In this document: piece after piece, positions 35,879-45,721 of the stretch
Numbering within the stretch: the first letter of the stretch is position 1
Layout: every line of letters begins with the position of its first letter
DNA from: CAWHQZ01 sp963831645
Lineage (GTDB): Bacteria > Pseudomonadota > Alphaproteobacteria > Rhizobiales > Aestuariivirgaceae
Assembly (NCBI GenBank): GCA_963831645.1
Contig: CAWHQZ010000013.1
Location: forward strand, 338,740 to 402,739
DNA: 64,000 nucleotides
Direction: 5' to 3'
Notes under the pieces: model-generated
Told to the model about the DNA's origin: nothing
What the model saw: only the letters and a program-made list of their open reading frames with translations
Database searches by the model: none
Made by a program: the position numbers and the translations under genes

Positions 35879-36802
35879 CTAGTGAGCCCGCGTTCGCGAG
35901 GCGTTGCGCACGTAGGCGAGCAGGGCAACCATCACGATGATCATCAGGGTGATCGACAGGGCTGCGCCCAGGGGCCAGTTGCGGCCCTGCCCGAACTGCA
36001 GCGAAATGAGATTTCCGATCATCATCTTCTTGCCGCCGCCCAACAGCGCCGGGGTCACATAGGAGCCGAGCGCGAATACGAACACCAGGATGGAGCCGGC
36101 GACGATGCCGGGTTTCACCAGCGGTATGATGATCCTGCGCAGCACGTTCAGGCGGCCGGCGTAAAGGTCGTAGCCCGCCTCCACCATGCGAAAGTCGAGC
36201 TTCTCCATGCTGGCGAAGATCGGCAGGACCATGAGCGGCAGGAACACGTACACCATGCCGAAGGCGATGGCGAAGTCGGTGTTCAGCATCTGGATGGGTG
36301 CTGCGATCACTCCGAGCCACTGCAGCAGATTGTTGATGATGCCGTCGGCGCGGATCAGCTCCTGGATGGCGAAGGTCCGGATCAGAAGATTGGTCCAGAA
36401 CGGGAGGGTCACCAGAAACAGCCACACCTCGCGTGTACGCTCCGGGCGTGTGGTGATGAAATAGGCGGTGGGGAAGCCGAGGCACAGCGTCAGGATCGTG
36501 GTCAGCGCCGCGAGCTTGACGCTGCGCCAGAAGATGGACACGTGAGCGTCGGCCAGGGACAGGGTGTCGTCGAAGATGTCCCGCTCGAGCAGCACATTGA
36601 ACCAGGCATCGGGCGAGAAATTCCAGACGACGTTGCCGTAGGCGCCCTTCTGAAGAAGCGAATAAATCACCATGATCAGCAGCGGGCCGACGGCCGCCGC
36701 CATGACGATGATGAGGGCGGGGAGCGAAAGATACCAGCGGTTCAGACGATCCTGCCGCTCGGCACGAACGGCCGCCTCGCGCGCCCCCGACATCGCGCTC
36801 AA
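35879..36802 (-). CDS. polyamine-type ABC transporter permease (PotB/PotH-like)
   Basis: 307 residues, six spans. MVEAGYDLYAGRLNVLRRII is the EAA loop and RWYLSLPALIIVMAAAVGPL the first span. The TTG start at 36802 overlaps the ATPase stop (TTGA); ATG at 36793 is an alternative. A periplasmic loop after span 1 (NVVWNFSPDAWFNVLLERD) fits PotB/PotH. Confidence 0.87.
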   Translation of the reverse strand: MSAMSGAREAAVRAERQDRLNRWYLSLPALIIVMAAAVGPLLIMVIYSLLQKGAYGNVVWNFSPDAWFNVLLERDIFDDTLSLADAHVSIFWRSVKLAALTTILTLCLGFPTAYFITTRPERTREVWLFLVTLPFWTNLLIRTFAIQELIRADGIINNLLQWLGVIAAPIQMLNTDFAIAFGMVYVFLPLMVLPIFASMEKLDFRMVEAGYDLYAGRLNVLRRIIIPLVKPGIVAGSILVFVFALGSYVTPALLGGGKKMMIGNLISLQFGQGRNWPLGAALSITLMIIVMVALLAYVRNASRTRAH

Positions 36803-37926
36803 TCGCGCAACACCTGGGCTGCGTCGCGGCCGATCCGAATCCCGGCCCGTTCGCCGGATGTGAACCGACCCGCGCTGTTGCGGGCATTCTGCTGGCGCAC
36901 GATGAATTCGCCGCCGCCGTCGAGGCGAACATGAAAATGCGTGTCGGTGCCGAAATAGACGACATTCTCCAGCGTGCCCCTGAGGGTCGCCTCCTTGCCC
37001 TCGGCTACGACCTCTGCGTGCTCGGGCCTGACGACGACGTGCACCGGCCCGGTGGGCACGAACCCCTCGGGCAGCGTGGCGGAAATGGTGGCGCCGGAAG
37101 ACAGTTTGACCCTGGCTATGCCGTTGGCCCGGCTCTCAACGTGGCCGGAAAGAAAATTGGTCTCACCGATGAAATCGGCGACGAACCGATCGGCTGGCCG
37201 GTCATAGATGTCGTGCGGGCTGCCGACCTGCAGGATGCTGCCCTTCGACATCACCGCGATGCGGTCCGACATGGTGAGGGCTTCTTCCTGGTCGTGGGTC
37301 ACGAAAATGAAGGTAATGCCGGTTTCGTGCTGCAGGCGTTTCAGCTCGATCTGCATGTCCTTGCGGAGCTTGTAATCCAGCGCCGACAGGGGCTCATCGA
37401 GCAGCAGAACCTTGGGTTGCGGCGCAAGAGCGCGGGCGAGAGCCACCCGCTGCTGCTGGCCGCCTGAAATTTCGCTGGTCCGGCGTTTCTTGAGCTCTTC
37501 CATGCGTACGAGTTTCAGCATGGCGTCGACGCGGGCGTCCACTTCGGTCCGGTGTTTGCCCAGCATTTCCAGACCGAAGCCGATGTTCTGCGCCACCGTC
37601 ATGTGCGGAAAGAGGGCGTAGTTCTGGAACACCGTGTTGACGGGACGCCTGAAGGGCGGCAGCGGGGCGATGTTTTCGCCGTACAGCAGGATTTCGCCCT
37701 CGGTCGGGAAGTCGAAGCCGGCGATCAGCCTCAGAAGAGTCGTCTTGCCGCAGCCCGAGGGTCCGAGAAGGGTGAAGAACTCATTCTCGCCTATCGTCAC
37801 CGACACGCCTTGAAGGGCGCGTATGAAATCGGGAGCGACGCCGAAAAACTTGCTGACATTCCGGATGTCGATTGCCGCCGGCCGAGCCGCCGGCGTCGCC
37901 GCGTCGGATTTGCGCCTGCCCGTCAT
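36799..37926 (-). CDS. polyamine-type ABC transporter ATPase (PotA/PotG-like)
   Basis: 375 residues from ATG 37926, which overlaps the SDR stop (ATGA). Walker A is LLGPSGCGKTTLLRLIAG, the Q-loop VFQNYALFPHMTV, the signature SGGQQQRVALARAL and Walker B VLLLDEPLSALD. The C-terminal TOBE domain follows (VHVVVRPEHAEVV). It drives import by the two permeases downstream. Confidence 0.9.
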   Translation of the reverse strand: MTGRRKSDAATPAARPAAIDIRNVSKFFGVAPDFIRALQGVSVTIGENEFFTLLGPSGCGKTTLLRLIAGFDFPTEGEILLYGENIAPLPPFRRPVNTVFQNYALFPHMTVAQNIGFGLEMLGKHRTEVDARVDAMLKLVRMEELKKRRTSEISGGQQQRVALARALAPQPKVLLLDEPLSALDYKLRKDMQIELKRLQHETGITFIFVTHDQEEALTMSDRIAVMSKGSILQVGSPHDIYDRPADRFVADFIGETNFLSGHVESRANGIARVKLSSGATISATLPEGFVPTGPVHVVVRPEHAEVVAEGKEATLRGTLENVVYFGTDTHFHVRLDGGGEFIVRQQNARNSAGRFTSGERAGIRIGRDAAQVLRD

Positions 37927-38666
37927 CCCGTCCAGCCGCCGTCGATGATGTAGCATTGGCCGGTCACGAAGGCCGATTCATCGCTCGCCAGGTACACCAC
38001 GAGATGGGCAATCTCCTCGGGCGCGCACATGCGGCCCATGGGCTGGCGGGCAACGAAAGCGGCGCGCGCCTCCTCGTAGTCGCCCTGGGCCCGCATGCGG
38101 TCCTGCAGGCTGGGCGTGTCGACCGTGCCGGGGCACACGGCATTGCAACGGATGCCCTTGGCGACAAAATCCGCGGCGAGCTGCTTGGTCAGGGCGATGA
38201 CCGCGCCTTTGGTGGCGCCGTAGGCGAAGCGGTTGGGAACGCCTTTGATGGAGGAAGCCACGGAGGCGATGTTGACGATGGCGCCGCCGCCATGGCGCAG
38301 CATGGCGGGAAGGTAGGCGCGGATCATCCGATAGTGCGCCTTCACGTTGAGATCGAAGGAGCGGTCCCAGGCATCCTCGTCGCAGTCGAGAATCGTGCCG
38401 TTGTGAACCCAGCCGGAACAGTTCACCAGTATGTTGGGCGTGCCGGTCTTGCGCGCGGCGGACTCGATGTCCCGCTTCTCTAGGACGTCGAGCTTGAACG
38501 TATGGATGCCGACGTGTTCCTTGGCCAGCGCCTTCAACGCCACCTCGTTGATGTCGGTGGCGAATACCTTCGCTCCTTCGCGCGCCAGTTCCAGCGCCAC
38601 CGCGCGGCCGATGCCCTGGCCCGCCGAGGTCACGATCGCCGTCTTGTCCCTGACGCGACCGGTCAT
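37923..38666 (-). CDS. short-chain dehydrogenase/reductase
   Basis: 247 residues. TSAGQGIGRAVALELAREGA is the NAD(P) site, LVNCSGWVHNG replaces the usual NNAG, and the catalytic Ser (NIASVASS) and YGATK pair are intact. The tail GQCYIIDGGWTG is typical. Overall closest in feel to BDH2/DHRS6-like or 2-keto-3-deoxy-fuconate dehydrogenases. It is first gene of the polyamine-type ABC operon, overlapping the ATPase by 4 bases, so it probably oxidises a product of the imported amine (inference). Confidence 0.83.
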   Translation of the reverse strand: MTGRVRDKTAIVTSAGQGIGRAVALELAREGAKVFATDINEVALKALAKEHVGIHTFKLDVLEKRDIESAARKTGTPNILVNCSGWVHNGTILDCDEDAWDRSFDLNVKAHYRMIRAYLPAMLRHGGGAIVNIASVASSIKGVPNRFAYGATKGAVIALTKQLAADFVAKGIRCNAVCPGTVDTPSLQDRMRAQGDYEEARAAFVARQPMGRMCAPEEIAHLVVYLASDESAFVTGQCYIIDGGWTG

Positions 38667-38697
38667 GCTCCCGCCCCGCTTACGGAGGGCTCAAAGC

Positions 38698-38726
38698 GGG
38701 ATACCAGCCTTCGCTGGTATGACGGT
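38698..38726. repeat. REP-like hairpin ATACCAGC-CTTC-GCTGGTAT
   Basis: Perfect 8-base stem at 38701-38708 and 38713-38720 with CTTC loop, flanked by GGG and GACGG. It resembles the short extragenic hairpins common in Rhizobiales and lies between hutU (3' end) and the SDR gene (5' end). Confidence 0.65.
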
Positions 38727-38753
38727 TGTGTACTCTGCGATGCTGCGCCCATT

Positions 38754-40430
38754 TCAAACTCCAATGTCCAGCGACGGCAGCTTGAGGCCTTGCTCCCGGG
38801 CGCAGTCAATGGCCAGCCGATAGCCGGCGTCGGCATGGCGCATGACGCCGCTTGCCGGATCATTCCATAAAACCCGGGCGAGCCGCCGGTCGGCGGCCTC
38901 GCTTCCGTCGCAGACGATCACCATGCCGGCATGCTGGGAATAGCCCATGCCGACGCCGCCGCCGTGGTGCAGCGATACCCAGGTGGCGCCCGAGGCGGTA
39001 TTCAGCAGGGCGTTGAGAAGCGGCCAGTCGGATACCGCGTCGGAGCCGTCCTGCATCGCCTCCGTCTCGCGGTTCGGCGAGGCGACTGAGCCGGAATCGA
39101 GGTGATCGCGGCCGATCACGACAGGCGCCTCGAGCTCGCCCTTGCGCACCATGTCGTTGAAGGCAAGACCGAGCCGATGGCGCTGGCCAAGGCCTACCCA
39201 GCAGATGCGCGCCGGCAGGCCCTGGAAGCTGATGCGCGTGCGCGCCATGTCGAGCCAGGTGTGGAGATGGGAGTCTTCCGGGATCAGCTCCTTCACACGA
39301 CGGTCGGTGCGGTAAATATCCTCGGGGTTGCCCGAAAGTGCCGCCCAGCGAAAAGGTCCGATGCCGCGGCAGAACAGCGGCCGGATGTAGGCGGGCACGA
39401 AACCGGGGAACGCGAACGCTTCCTTGAGCCCCATGTCGAAGGCCACCTGGCGGATATTGTTGCCGTAGTCGACGGTGGGAACTCCCTTGCGGAACCATTC
39501 GAGCATCGCGGCGACGTGCACGCGCATCGACGCCTTGGCCGCTGCCGCTACAGCCCCGGGGTTGGTCTGCCGCTTGTCCTGCCACTCAGCGAGCGTCCAG
39601 CCGGCCGGAAGATAGCCGTTCACCGGATCATGGGCCGAGGTCTGGTCGGTGAGGACGTCCGGCCGGACGCCGCCCTTGACGAGCTCGGGCAGGAGCTCGG
39701 CGGCGTTGCCGCATACCGCGACGGAAATCGGCTTGCCGGCCGCATGCGAACGCTCGACCATGGCGAGCGCTTCCTCGAAGCTCGCTGCGCTCGCGTCGAG
39801 GTATCCCGTGCGCAAACGCATCTCGATACGCGACGGCTGACACTCGATGGCGATGAGCGAGGCGCCGGCCATCGTCGCCGCCAGGGGCTGGGCTCCGCCC
39901 ATGCCGCCGAGGCCGGCAGTCAGAATCCACTTTCCCTTGAGACTGCCGCCGAAATGTTGCCGGCCGATCTCGGCAAAGGTCTCATAGGTTCCCTGGACGA
40001 TGCCCTGGGTGCCGATATAGATCCACGACCCTGCCGTCATCTGGCCGTACATCATGAGGCCTTTGCGATCGAGGGCGTTGAAGTTGTCCCAGGTGGCCCA
40101 CGCCGGCACCAGGTTCGAATTGGCGATGAGCACGCGCGGGGCATCGGCGTGGGTGGCAAAGACCCCCACGGGTTTGCCGGATTGCACGAGCAGCGTTTCC
40201 TCATCGCCGAGCGACCGCAAGGCGGCGACGATGCGGTCGAACGCCTCCCAGTCACGCGCGGCCCGCCCGATACCGCCGTAGACCACCAGCTCTTCGGGCC
40301 GCTCGGCGACTTCGGCATCGAGATTGTTCATGAGCATGCGCAACGGCGCCTCGGTCAGCCAGCTCCTGGCCGAGAGCCGCAGGCCGGTGGCGGCCTTGAT
40401 GCGGCGGCTGTTGTCGAGGCGCGAGCTCAC
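38754..40430 (-). CDS. hutU: urocanate hydratase
   Basis: 558 residues from GTG 40430 (VSSRLDNSRRIKAATGLRLS, the family start). Motifs include VYGGIGRAARDWEAFDRIV, MYGQMTAGSWIYIGTQGIVQ, TAGLGGMGGAQPLA (NAD site), VAVCGNAAELLPEL, DQTSAHDPVNGYLPAGW and VSLHHGGGVGMGYSQHAGMV. It hydrates urocanate to imidazolonepropionate, step 2 of histidine degradation, with tightly bound NAD as electrophile. It follows hutI on the same strand after about 180 bases without a recognisable gene. Confidence 0.93.
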   Translation of the reverse strand: MSSRLDNSRRIKAATGLRLSARSWLTEAPLRMLMNNLDAEVAERPEELVVYGGIGRAARDWEAFDRIVAALRSLGDEETLLVQSGKPVGVFATHADAPRVLIANSNLVPAWATWDNFNALDRKGLMMYGQMTAGSWIYIGTQGIVQGTYETFAEIGRQHFGGSLKGKWILTAGLGGMGGAQPLAATMAGASLIAIECQPSRIEMRLRTGYLDASAASFEEALAMVERSHAAGKPISVAVCGNAAELLPELVKGGVRPDVLTDQTSAHDPVNGYLPAGWTLAEWQDKRQTNPGAVAAAAKASMRVHVAAMLEWFRKGVPTVDYGNNIRQVAFDMGLKEAFAFPGFVPAYIRPLFCRGIGPFRWAALSGNPEDIYRTDRRVKELIPEDSHLHTWLDMARTRISFQGLPARICWVGLGQRHRLGLAFNDMVRKGELEAPVVIGRDHLDSGSVASPNRETEAMQDGSDAVSDWPLLNALLNTASGATWVSLHHGGGVGMGYSQHAGMVIVCDGSEAADRRLARVLWNDPASGVMRHADAGYRLAIDCAREQGLKLPSLDIGV

Positions 40431-40610
40431 GCCAGTGCCGATATTTTGAGCGGCCGGGCGGCGGAAAATCCCCACGCCGATTCCTCCTCGGGCTCGACCA
40501 GAGGATTGCGCCGGAAAGACGGTTGGGAGAGTGCGCCGGGATGACCTGCATATGGATAAGAGATGTGTGCGCACGATAGTTGACCGGCAGGTACAGCGGC
40601 AAGGTTTCCC

Positions 40611-41841
40611 TCACGCTTCGACCTCCCTGCCGTTGCGGATGACCAGATGGCACGGGTTGAGGCCAAGCGGGTAGGCAAGGCGCCCCGGCGCTTCGACATT
40701 CCACAGAACGACGTCGGCCTTCATTTCCGGCGCGATCATGCCCCGATCCTTGAGCCCCAGGGCGCGGGCGGCGTTGGCGGTGACCCCGCGCAGCGCCTCC
40801 TCGGGCGTCAGGCCGAACAGCACGCACGCCATGTTCATGGCGGCGAGCAGCGAGTGCACCGGCGAGGACCCGGGATTGAGATCGGTCGCCACGGCGATCG
40901 GCACCGCGTGCCGGCGCAGGGATCGCCACCGGCGGGGCCTGACGCTCCTTCAGGTAATAGAAGGCGCCGGGCAGGAGGGTGGCGACGGTGCCGGCCCTCG
41001 CCATTTCCACCACGCCCTCCTCGTCGAGATATTCGAGGTGATCGCAGGAGAGGGCGCCGTATTGTGCGGCGAGCCTCGCCCCGCCCATGTTGGAAAGCTG
41101 CTCGGCGTGCAGCTTCACAGGCAGCCTGAGCGCGCGGGCGGCGTCGAATACGCGCGCCGTCTCCTCGAGCGTGAAGGCGATGGTTTCGCAAAAGGCGTCG
41201 ACGGCATCGGCGAGCCCTGCTTCGTGAACCGCAGGCAGCGCCTGCTCGCAGACGACTGACACGTAGGCTGCACGGTTCTCGTTGTATTCATGGGGGAGGG
41301 CGTGTGCGCCGAGGTAGGTGGTCACGATATCCACCGGGCGTTTGCTCGCAAGCCCGCGGGCGGCCTCGAGCATGCGAAGCTCGGTCTCGACATCGAGGCC
41401 GTAGCCCGACTTTATTTCGATCGTCGTCACGCCCTCCGCCAGGAGCGCATCGAGCCGGGGCAGGGCCTGCGCGACCAGCTCCTTTTCGGATGCCGCCCGC
41501 GTAGCGCGCACTGTAGACAGGATGCCGCCCCCGGCCCTGGCGATGTCGGCGTAGCTCGCGCCCTTGAGGCGCATCTCGAACTCGTCGGCGCGGCTGCCGC
41601 CGTGGACGAGGTGGGTATGGCAGTCGATGAGGCCCGGGGTCAGCAGCCTGCCCTTGCCGTCGATGATGCGCGTTCCGCGCCGCAACGAGGGCAGATCCGA
41701 CGTAGGCCCCGCCCACCTGATCAGGCCGCGTTCCATCAGCACCGCGCCGCCATCGATGAGACCGTACGGGGCCTCGTCGTTCATGGCCGCGAGCGCGACG
41801 TTTTTGATCGCCAGCGCGCCGTTGCCGGTTGCGGCATTCAT
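40611..41841 (-). CDS. hutI: imidazolonepropionase, apparent 1-base frameshift
   Basis: The N-terminal part carries TPGLIDCHTHLVHGGSRADE (metal His), VTTIEIKSGYGLDVETELRM, VKLHAEQLSNMGG and SCDHLEYLDEEG. Near 40920 the frame shifts from PPVAI to SLRRHAVPIAVATDLNPGSS and continues FGLTPEEALRGVTANAARAL to the stop at 40611. The span of 1231 bases is one over a multiple of three, and about 409 residues is the normal length. It opens the imidazolone ring to formiminoglutamate, feeding HutF. It is divergent from hutF with only 23 bases between starts. Confidence 0.9.
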
Positions 41842-41864
41842 GGGCTTTTGGGTAAAGCACCTCT

Positions 41865-43245
41865 ATGGCCGGACGCAAGCTTCGCTTCACGACCGCGCTG
41901 CTTCCTTCCGGCTGGCGCGAACAGGTCCTCGTCACCGTCGGCAGCGGCGGCATGATCACGGCGGTCGAGGCCGATGCACCGGGTCGAGGCGGCGAGACGG
42001 TGCGCGGCGTGGCGGTTCCGGGCATGCCCAACGTCCATTCGCACGCCCATCAGCGCGCCATGGCCGGCCTTGCCGAGCGGTCGGGTCCGGGAGCTGACAG
42101 CTTCTGGAGCTGGCGCGAGGCGATGTACGGCTTTGCGCTGAAAATAAATCCCGACGATCTCGAGGCGGTGGCGGCCCAGCTCTACGTGGAAGCGCTCAGG
42201 GCGGGATACACCTCGATCGGCGAATTTCAGTATCTTCATCATGCCCCCGACGGCCGTCCTTACGACAGGAGGGCGGAGATGTCGCTCAGGTGTCTTGCGG
42301 CGGCGGAAACGGCGGGCATCGCGATCACCTTGCTGCCGGCGCTCTACTGTCACGGCGGCTTCGGCGCCGAGAAGCCCGCCGCCGGCCAGAGGCGCTTCGT
42401 CAACGACGTCGGCCGCTTCAACGCCATCCTCGATGAGCTTGACAAGGCGGTCGGGGCGGATCCGCGCACCCGCCTCGGCATTGCGCCGCATTCCCTGCGT
42501 GCCGCGACCGGTGAAGACATTGTGGAGGCGCTGGCAGCCAGCGATCGAGTGTGCCCTGGAAGCGCCGGTGCACATCCACGTGGCCGAACAGACCCGGGAA
42601 GTCGATGACTGCATCGCCTGGTGCGGCAAGCGCCCCGTCGAGCTTCTGCTGTCGCGGTTCGGGCTCTCATCACGCTGGTGCCTGATCCATGCCACTCACA
42701 TGACCGAGAACGAAACCGAAGAGCTGGCCAGGAGCGGCGCCATTGCGGGTCTCTGTCCCACCACCGAAGCCAACCTCGGCGACGGCATTTTCAACGGCGC
42801 ACCATTCCTGGCAGCAGGCGGCGCCATCGCCCTGGGTTCCGACAGCCACATCTCCATGAGCCCGCCTGAGGAAATCCGCCAGCTCGAATATTCGCAGCGG
42901 CTGCAGCAGCGGGCGCGCAATGTGCTGGCGGGAGGTCCCAACCGCTCGACCGGCCGGCGGCTTCTCGACGCGGCGCTGTCGGGAGGCGCCAAAGCGCTCG
43001 CCCAGCCGCAGGGAGCGATCACGCCCGGCATGCGGGCCGATATCATCGTGCTCGATGAGACGCATCCGGCGCTCATCGGCCGCAGCGGCGATAACCTCCT
43101 CAACTCATGGATATTCTCCGGCGGCAACCCTTGCGTGAAACATGTGTTCGTCGGCGGTGAGCAGCTTGTCAAAGACCGGCGGCACCGCGATGAGGCCGCC
43201 GTCGCCCGGCGCTTCGAGAAGGCGATGAAGCGGCTGATGAACTGA
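41865..43245 (+). CDS. hutF: formimidoylglutamate deiminase, apparent 1-base frameshift
   Basis: The amidohydrolase N-part has GMPNVHSHAHQRAMAGLAER (metal HxH), RAGYTSIGEFQYLHH and LGIAPHSLRA. Near 42545 the frame shifts and continues AIECALEAPVHIHVAEQTRE, LIHATHMTENETEELAR, GLCPTTEANLGDGIFN and ALGSDSHISMSPPEEIRQLE to the stop at 43245. The span is one over a multiple of three, about 459 residues when repaired. It deaminates formiminoglutamate to formylglutamate, so this organism uses the HutF branch; the partner deformylase HutG is not in the window. Confidence 0.9.
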
Positions 43246-43246
43246 C

Positions 43247-43729
43247 ATGGCGAACGAAATCGCAAGGACGTTGCGAAAGGAGGCGACCGCCGGCGGAACG
43301 CCTATTGTGGCGTCACCTTCGCGAATTCAGGCACGATGGCCATCATTTCCGCCGGCAAGTTCCCCTGCAGGGCTTCATCGTCGACTTCGCCTGTTTCACA
43401 CGCCGGCTCGTCATCGAGGTCGATGGAGGGCAGCATGGGGAAGAACGAATGAAGATTGAGGATCAAAGCCGCGATGCGCGGCTGCGGCAGGACGGCTATC
43501 GGGTGTTGCGATTCGGAATCCCGACGTGCTCAAAAACGTCGAGGGCGTGGTCGCCACCGTCAGGATTGCGCTTGGCCTCGATCGAGAGACCCCCACCCTT
43601 GATCCCTCCCCACAAGGGGGAGGGAAAAACGCGCCATTACCCCTCCCCCTTGTGGGGAGGGGCAGGGGTGGGGGTCGCTCCGGCGCCGCCAGACGCCCGC
43701 CCCGTTCCCACAAGGGCGAGCGGAGATGA
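43247..43729 (+). CDS. DUF559 (Vsr-like endonuclease fold) protein with two apparent frameshifts
   Basis: Read across three frames: MANEIARTLRKEATAG, then ERLLWRHLREFRHDGHHFRR and PLQGFIVDFACFTRRLVIEV, then DGGQH and RDARLRQDGYRVLRF, then PDVLKNVEGVVATVRIALGL. Breaks lie at about 43297 and 43520, each fixed by one base. FRRQVPLQGFIVDF...VIEVDGGQH is the DUF559 core with the Asp and ExD-type residues of a restriction-like nuclease fold. It starts 1 base after hutF stops, and its own stop overlaps the hutH ATG (ATGA). The last ~35 residues are translated palindromic repeat. Its role in a hut operon is unknown. Confidence 0.75.
43584..43677. repeat. paired GC-rich palindromic repeat units
   Basis: Two mirrored units: CCACCCTTGATCCCTCCCCA-type then CAAGGGGGAGGG, and CCCCTCCCCCTTGTGGGGAG then GGGCAGGGGTGGGGGTC. 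Together they can fold as a long hairpin just before hutH, inside the DUF559 3' end. Confidence 0.75.
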
Positions 43730-45255
43730 AGTGCGCGTACGCTGGCAATCGGCAACGCCGACCTCACGCTCGATGATGTTCGCACCGTGCTCGCCGGACC
43801 GTGCCGCGTGCGCCTTGGAGGGGATGCGAAGCGAGCCATCGCGGCATCGCATGCCGCCGTGCTCAGGCTCGTCAAGCGCGGCGAGGCGATCTACGGCGTC
43901 AACACCGGCTTCGGCAAGCTCGCCAAGGCGCGCATCGCCGATCGCGATCTCAACGCATTGCAGAAAAATCTGGTTCGATCCCACGCGGCGGGAACGGGAG
44001 AGCCGTTGGCGTCGGACACCGTGCGGCTCGTCATGGTCCTCAAGCTCAAGTCGCTGGCGCGCGGCTATTCGGGCATCCATCCGGCAACCGCCGCACTCCT
44101 TGCCGACCTGATCAATGCCGGCATCGCTCCGGTCATCCCGGCGCAAGGATCGGTGGGCGCCTCGGGCGATCTGGCGCCGCTCGCCCATCTCGCGCAGGTG
44201 CTGATCGGCGAAGGGCAAGCCGTGCTCGGGGGCCGACGGATGAACGGCGCCGCAGCGCTCAAGCATGCGAAGCTGCGGCCGGTCGAGCTTGGCCCCAAGG
44301 AGGGGCTGGCGCTCCTGAACGGGACCCAGGTTTCGACGGCCATCGCCCTTCATGCGCTCATCGAGGTCGAGCGCACCATGCAGGCGGCGGTGGTGGCAGG
44401 AGCCATGTCGGTCGACGCCATCAAGGGCAGCGATACGCCGTTCGACCCGCGCATCCATGCCATCCGCCCACATGCCGGCCAGGTGGCGCTCGCCGGCCAC
44501 TATCGCCGTCTGCTTGCGGGCAGCGCCATCCGGGCCTCGCACCTGACGGGCGACGACAAGGTGCAGGATCCCTATTCCTTCCGCTGCCAGCCGCAGGTGA
44601 TGGGCGCGATCCTCGACGTGCTTTTCCGCATGCGGCGCACACGCTGATGATCGAAGCCAACAGCGTCAGCGACAATCCGCTGGTGTTCGCAAGTGATGGT
44701 GAAGTCCTGTCCGGCGGCAACTTCCATGCCGAGCCGGTCGCCTTCGCCGCCGACAGCATGGCAATGGCGATTGCCGAGATGGGCTCGATTTCCGAGCGGC
44801 GGATCGCCGAGCTCACCGATACGACGATCAGCGAGCTGCCGGCCTTCCTGGTGAGCGAGCCCGGTCTGAATTCGGGCTACATGATCGCCCATGTCACGGC
44901 CGCCGCCCTTGCCTCCGAGAACAAGATGCTTTCCCATCCCGCGAGCGTCGATTCCCTTCCGACCTCGGCAAACCAGGAGGACCACGTGAGCATGGCGACG
45001 CACGCCGCGGTGCGGCTTCAGCGCATGAACGCGAACACCCGCGGCATCATCGCCATCGAGCTGCTGGCGGCGGCCGACGGGCTTGATTTCCGCCGGCCGC
45101 TCAAGTCGTCAAAACCTCTGGAAGACGCCCACCGGATCATCCGGTCGCGCGTTGCGAGGCGCCTCCGCGACCGGGAGTTCAGCGGCGATATCGAGAGCGT
45201 GCGGGCGTTGGTTGCCGAGGGCCGGTTCGCGCCGCTGGTGGGACCGCTGCTGTAA
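43726..45255 (+). CDS. hutH: histidine ammonia-lyase, apparent frameshifts
   Basis: The N-part (IGNADLTLDDVRTVLAG; AIYGVNTGFGKLAKARIADR; NLVRSHAAGTGEPL; QGSVGASGDLAPLAHLAQVL with the Ala-Ser-Gly that forms the MIO cofactor; DPYSFRCQPQVMGAILDVLF) shifts frame near 44630. It continues HAAHTLMIEANSVSDNPLVF, GGNFHAEPVAFAADSMA and TSANQEDHVSMATHAAVRL to the stop at 45255. A second shift just after the ATG at 43726 links it to the overlapping DUF559 stop. The span 1530 bases gives 509 residues, normal for HutH. It converts histidine to urocanate and ammonia. Confidence 0.9.
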
Positions 45256-45405
45256 GCCACGCGTGCTGTTGCGGCGGTTTGGTGATGATCGGCGCCACCA
45301 CGGCTTCGTCGCCATCGGCGAGCACGGCGACCACGACCACGGGCCGATCCTTGATGCCCTCGATCCGCCTTTATGGCGCCACAGGAAGGCGTGGTGCAGC
45401 ACCAT
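45256..45405 (-). pseudogene. PemK/growth-inhibitor-like toxin remnant
   Basis: The minus strand reads MVLHHAFLWRHK from 45405, then one frame over GIKDRPVVVVAVLADGDEAV and VAPIITKPPQQHAWLTAAV, after which it runs into the convergent hutH 3' end. This resembles the toxin partner found after Phd-type antitoxins (start GMVL..AFLW..., then KDRPxxVV). The tail is missing and at least one frame break is present, so it is probably inactive. Confidence 0.5.
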
Positions 45406-45423
45406 GCCGGCCTTTCTCCGGAA

Positions 45424-45721
45424 TCATTTGCCGCTTTTGGCGGCGTCTGACATGAGATCATCGAGAGCAACAGCGGCTGGCATAGTCGGCGCGCACGCCA
45501 TGGCTTCCAGCAGTTCGGCGACCTCGTCAGAGGGTCGTCTCATCGACGACCAACACTGTGCGATATGAGGCGCGCAGGCGAGCATATTCGGCGGTGGAGA
45601 GGACGACCAGTTCGTCCCGCCCGTAACGGGTCACGACTACGGGCGTATTCCGCGCCACATCGGCGTAACGGCCGAAGTTGTTCTGGAACTCGGCCGCTGA
45701 GACCTTGATTCTTGTGCTCAT
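45424..45721 (-). CDS. Phd/YefM-type antitoxin, apparent frameshift near 3' end
   Basis: From ATG 45721: KVSAAEFQNNFGRYADVARN, then VVVTRYGRDELVVLSTAEYA, the Phd/YefM DNA-binding fold. The first frame stops at 45527 (64 aa). One base over, SDEVAELLEAMACAPTMPAA continues to a stop at 45424, giving the usual ~98-residue length with a C-terminal toxin-binding tail. The downstream toxin is degenerate, so this may be an orphan antitoxin. Confidence 0.7.

Noticed and set aside
35225..36934. Very long plus-strand open frame (569 codons) opposite the polyamine permeases
   Set aside because: It is antisense to two clear membrane permeases, is rich in His/Gly/Asp/Arg typical of GC-rich shadow frames, and has no family features.
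39102..40544. 480-codon plus-strand frame opposite hutU
   Set aside because: Antisense shadow of a firmly identified gene; composition artefact.
42241..43245. Reading the 3' part of hutF as a separate gene from 42241
   Set aside because: The first 100 codons of that frame are shadow; sense begins only at the frameshift near 42545, continuing hutF.
43584..43677. CRISPR-like or IS-end interpretation of the GC-rich repeats
   Set aside because: Units are palindromic, irregularly spaced, without unique spacers of constant length and without transposase; they fit a REP-type family.
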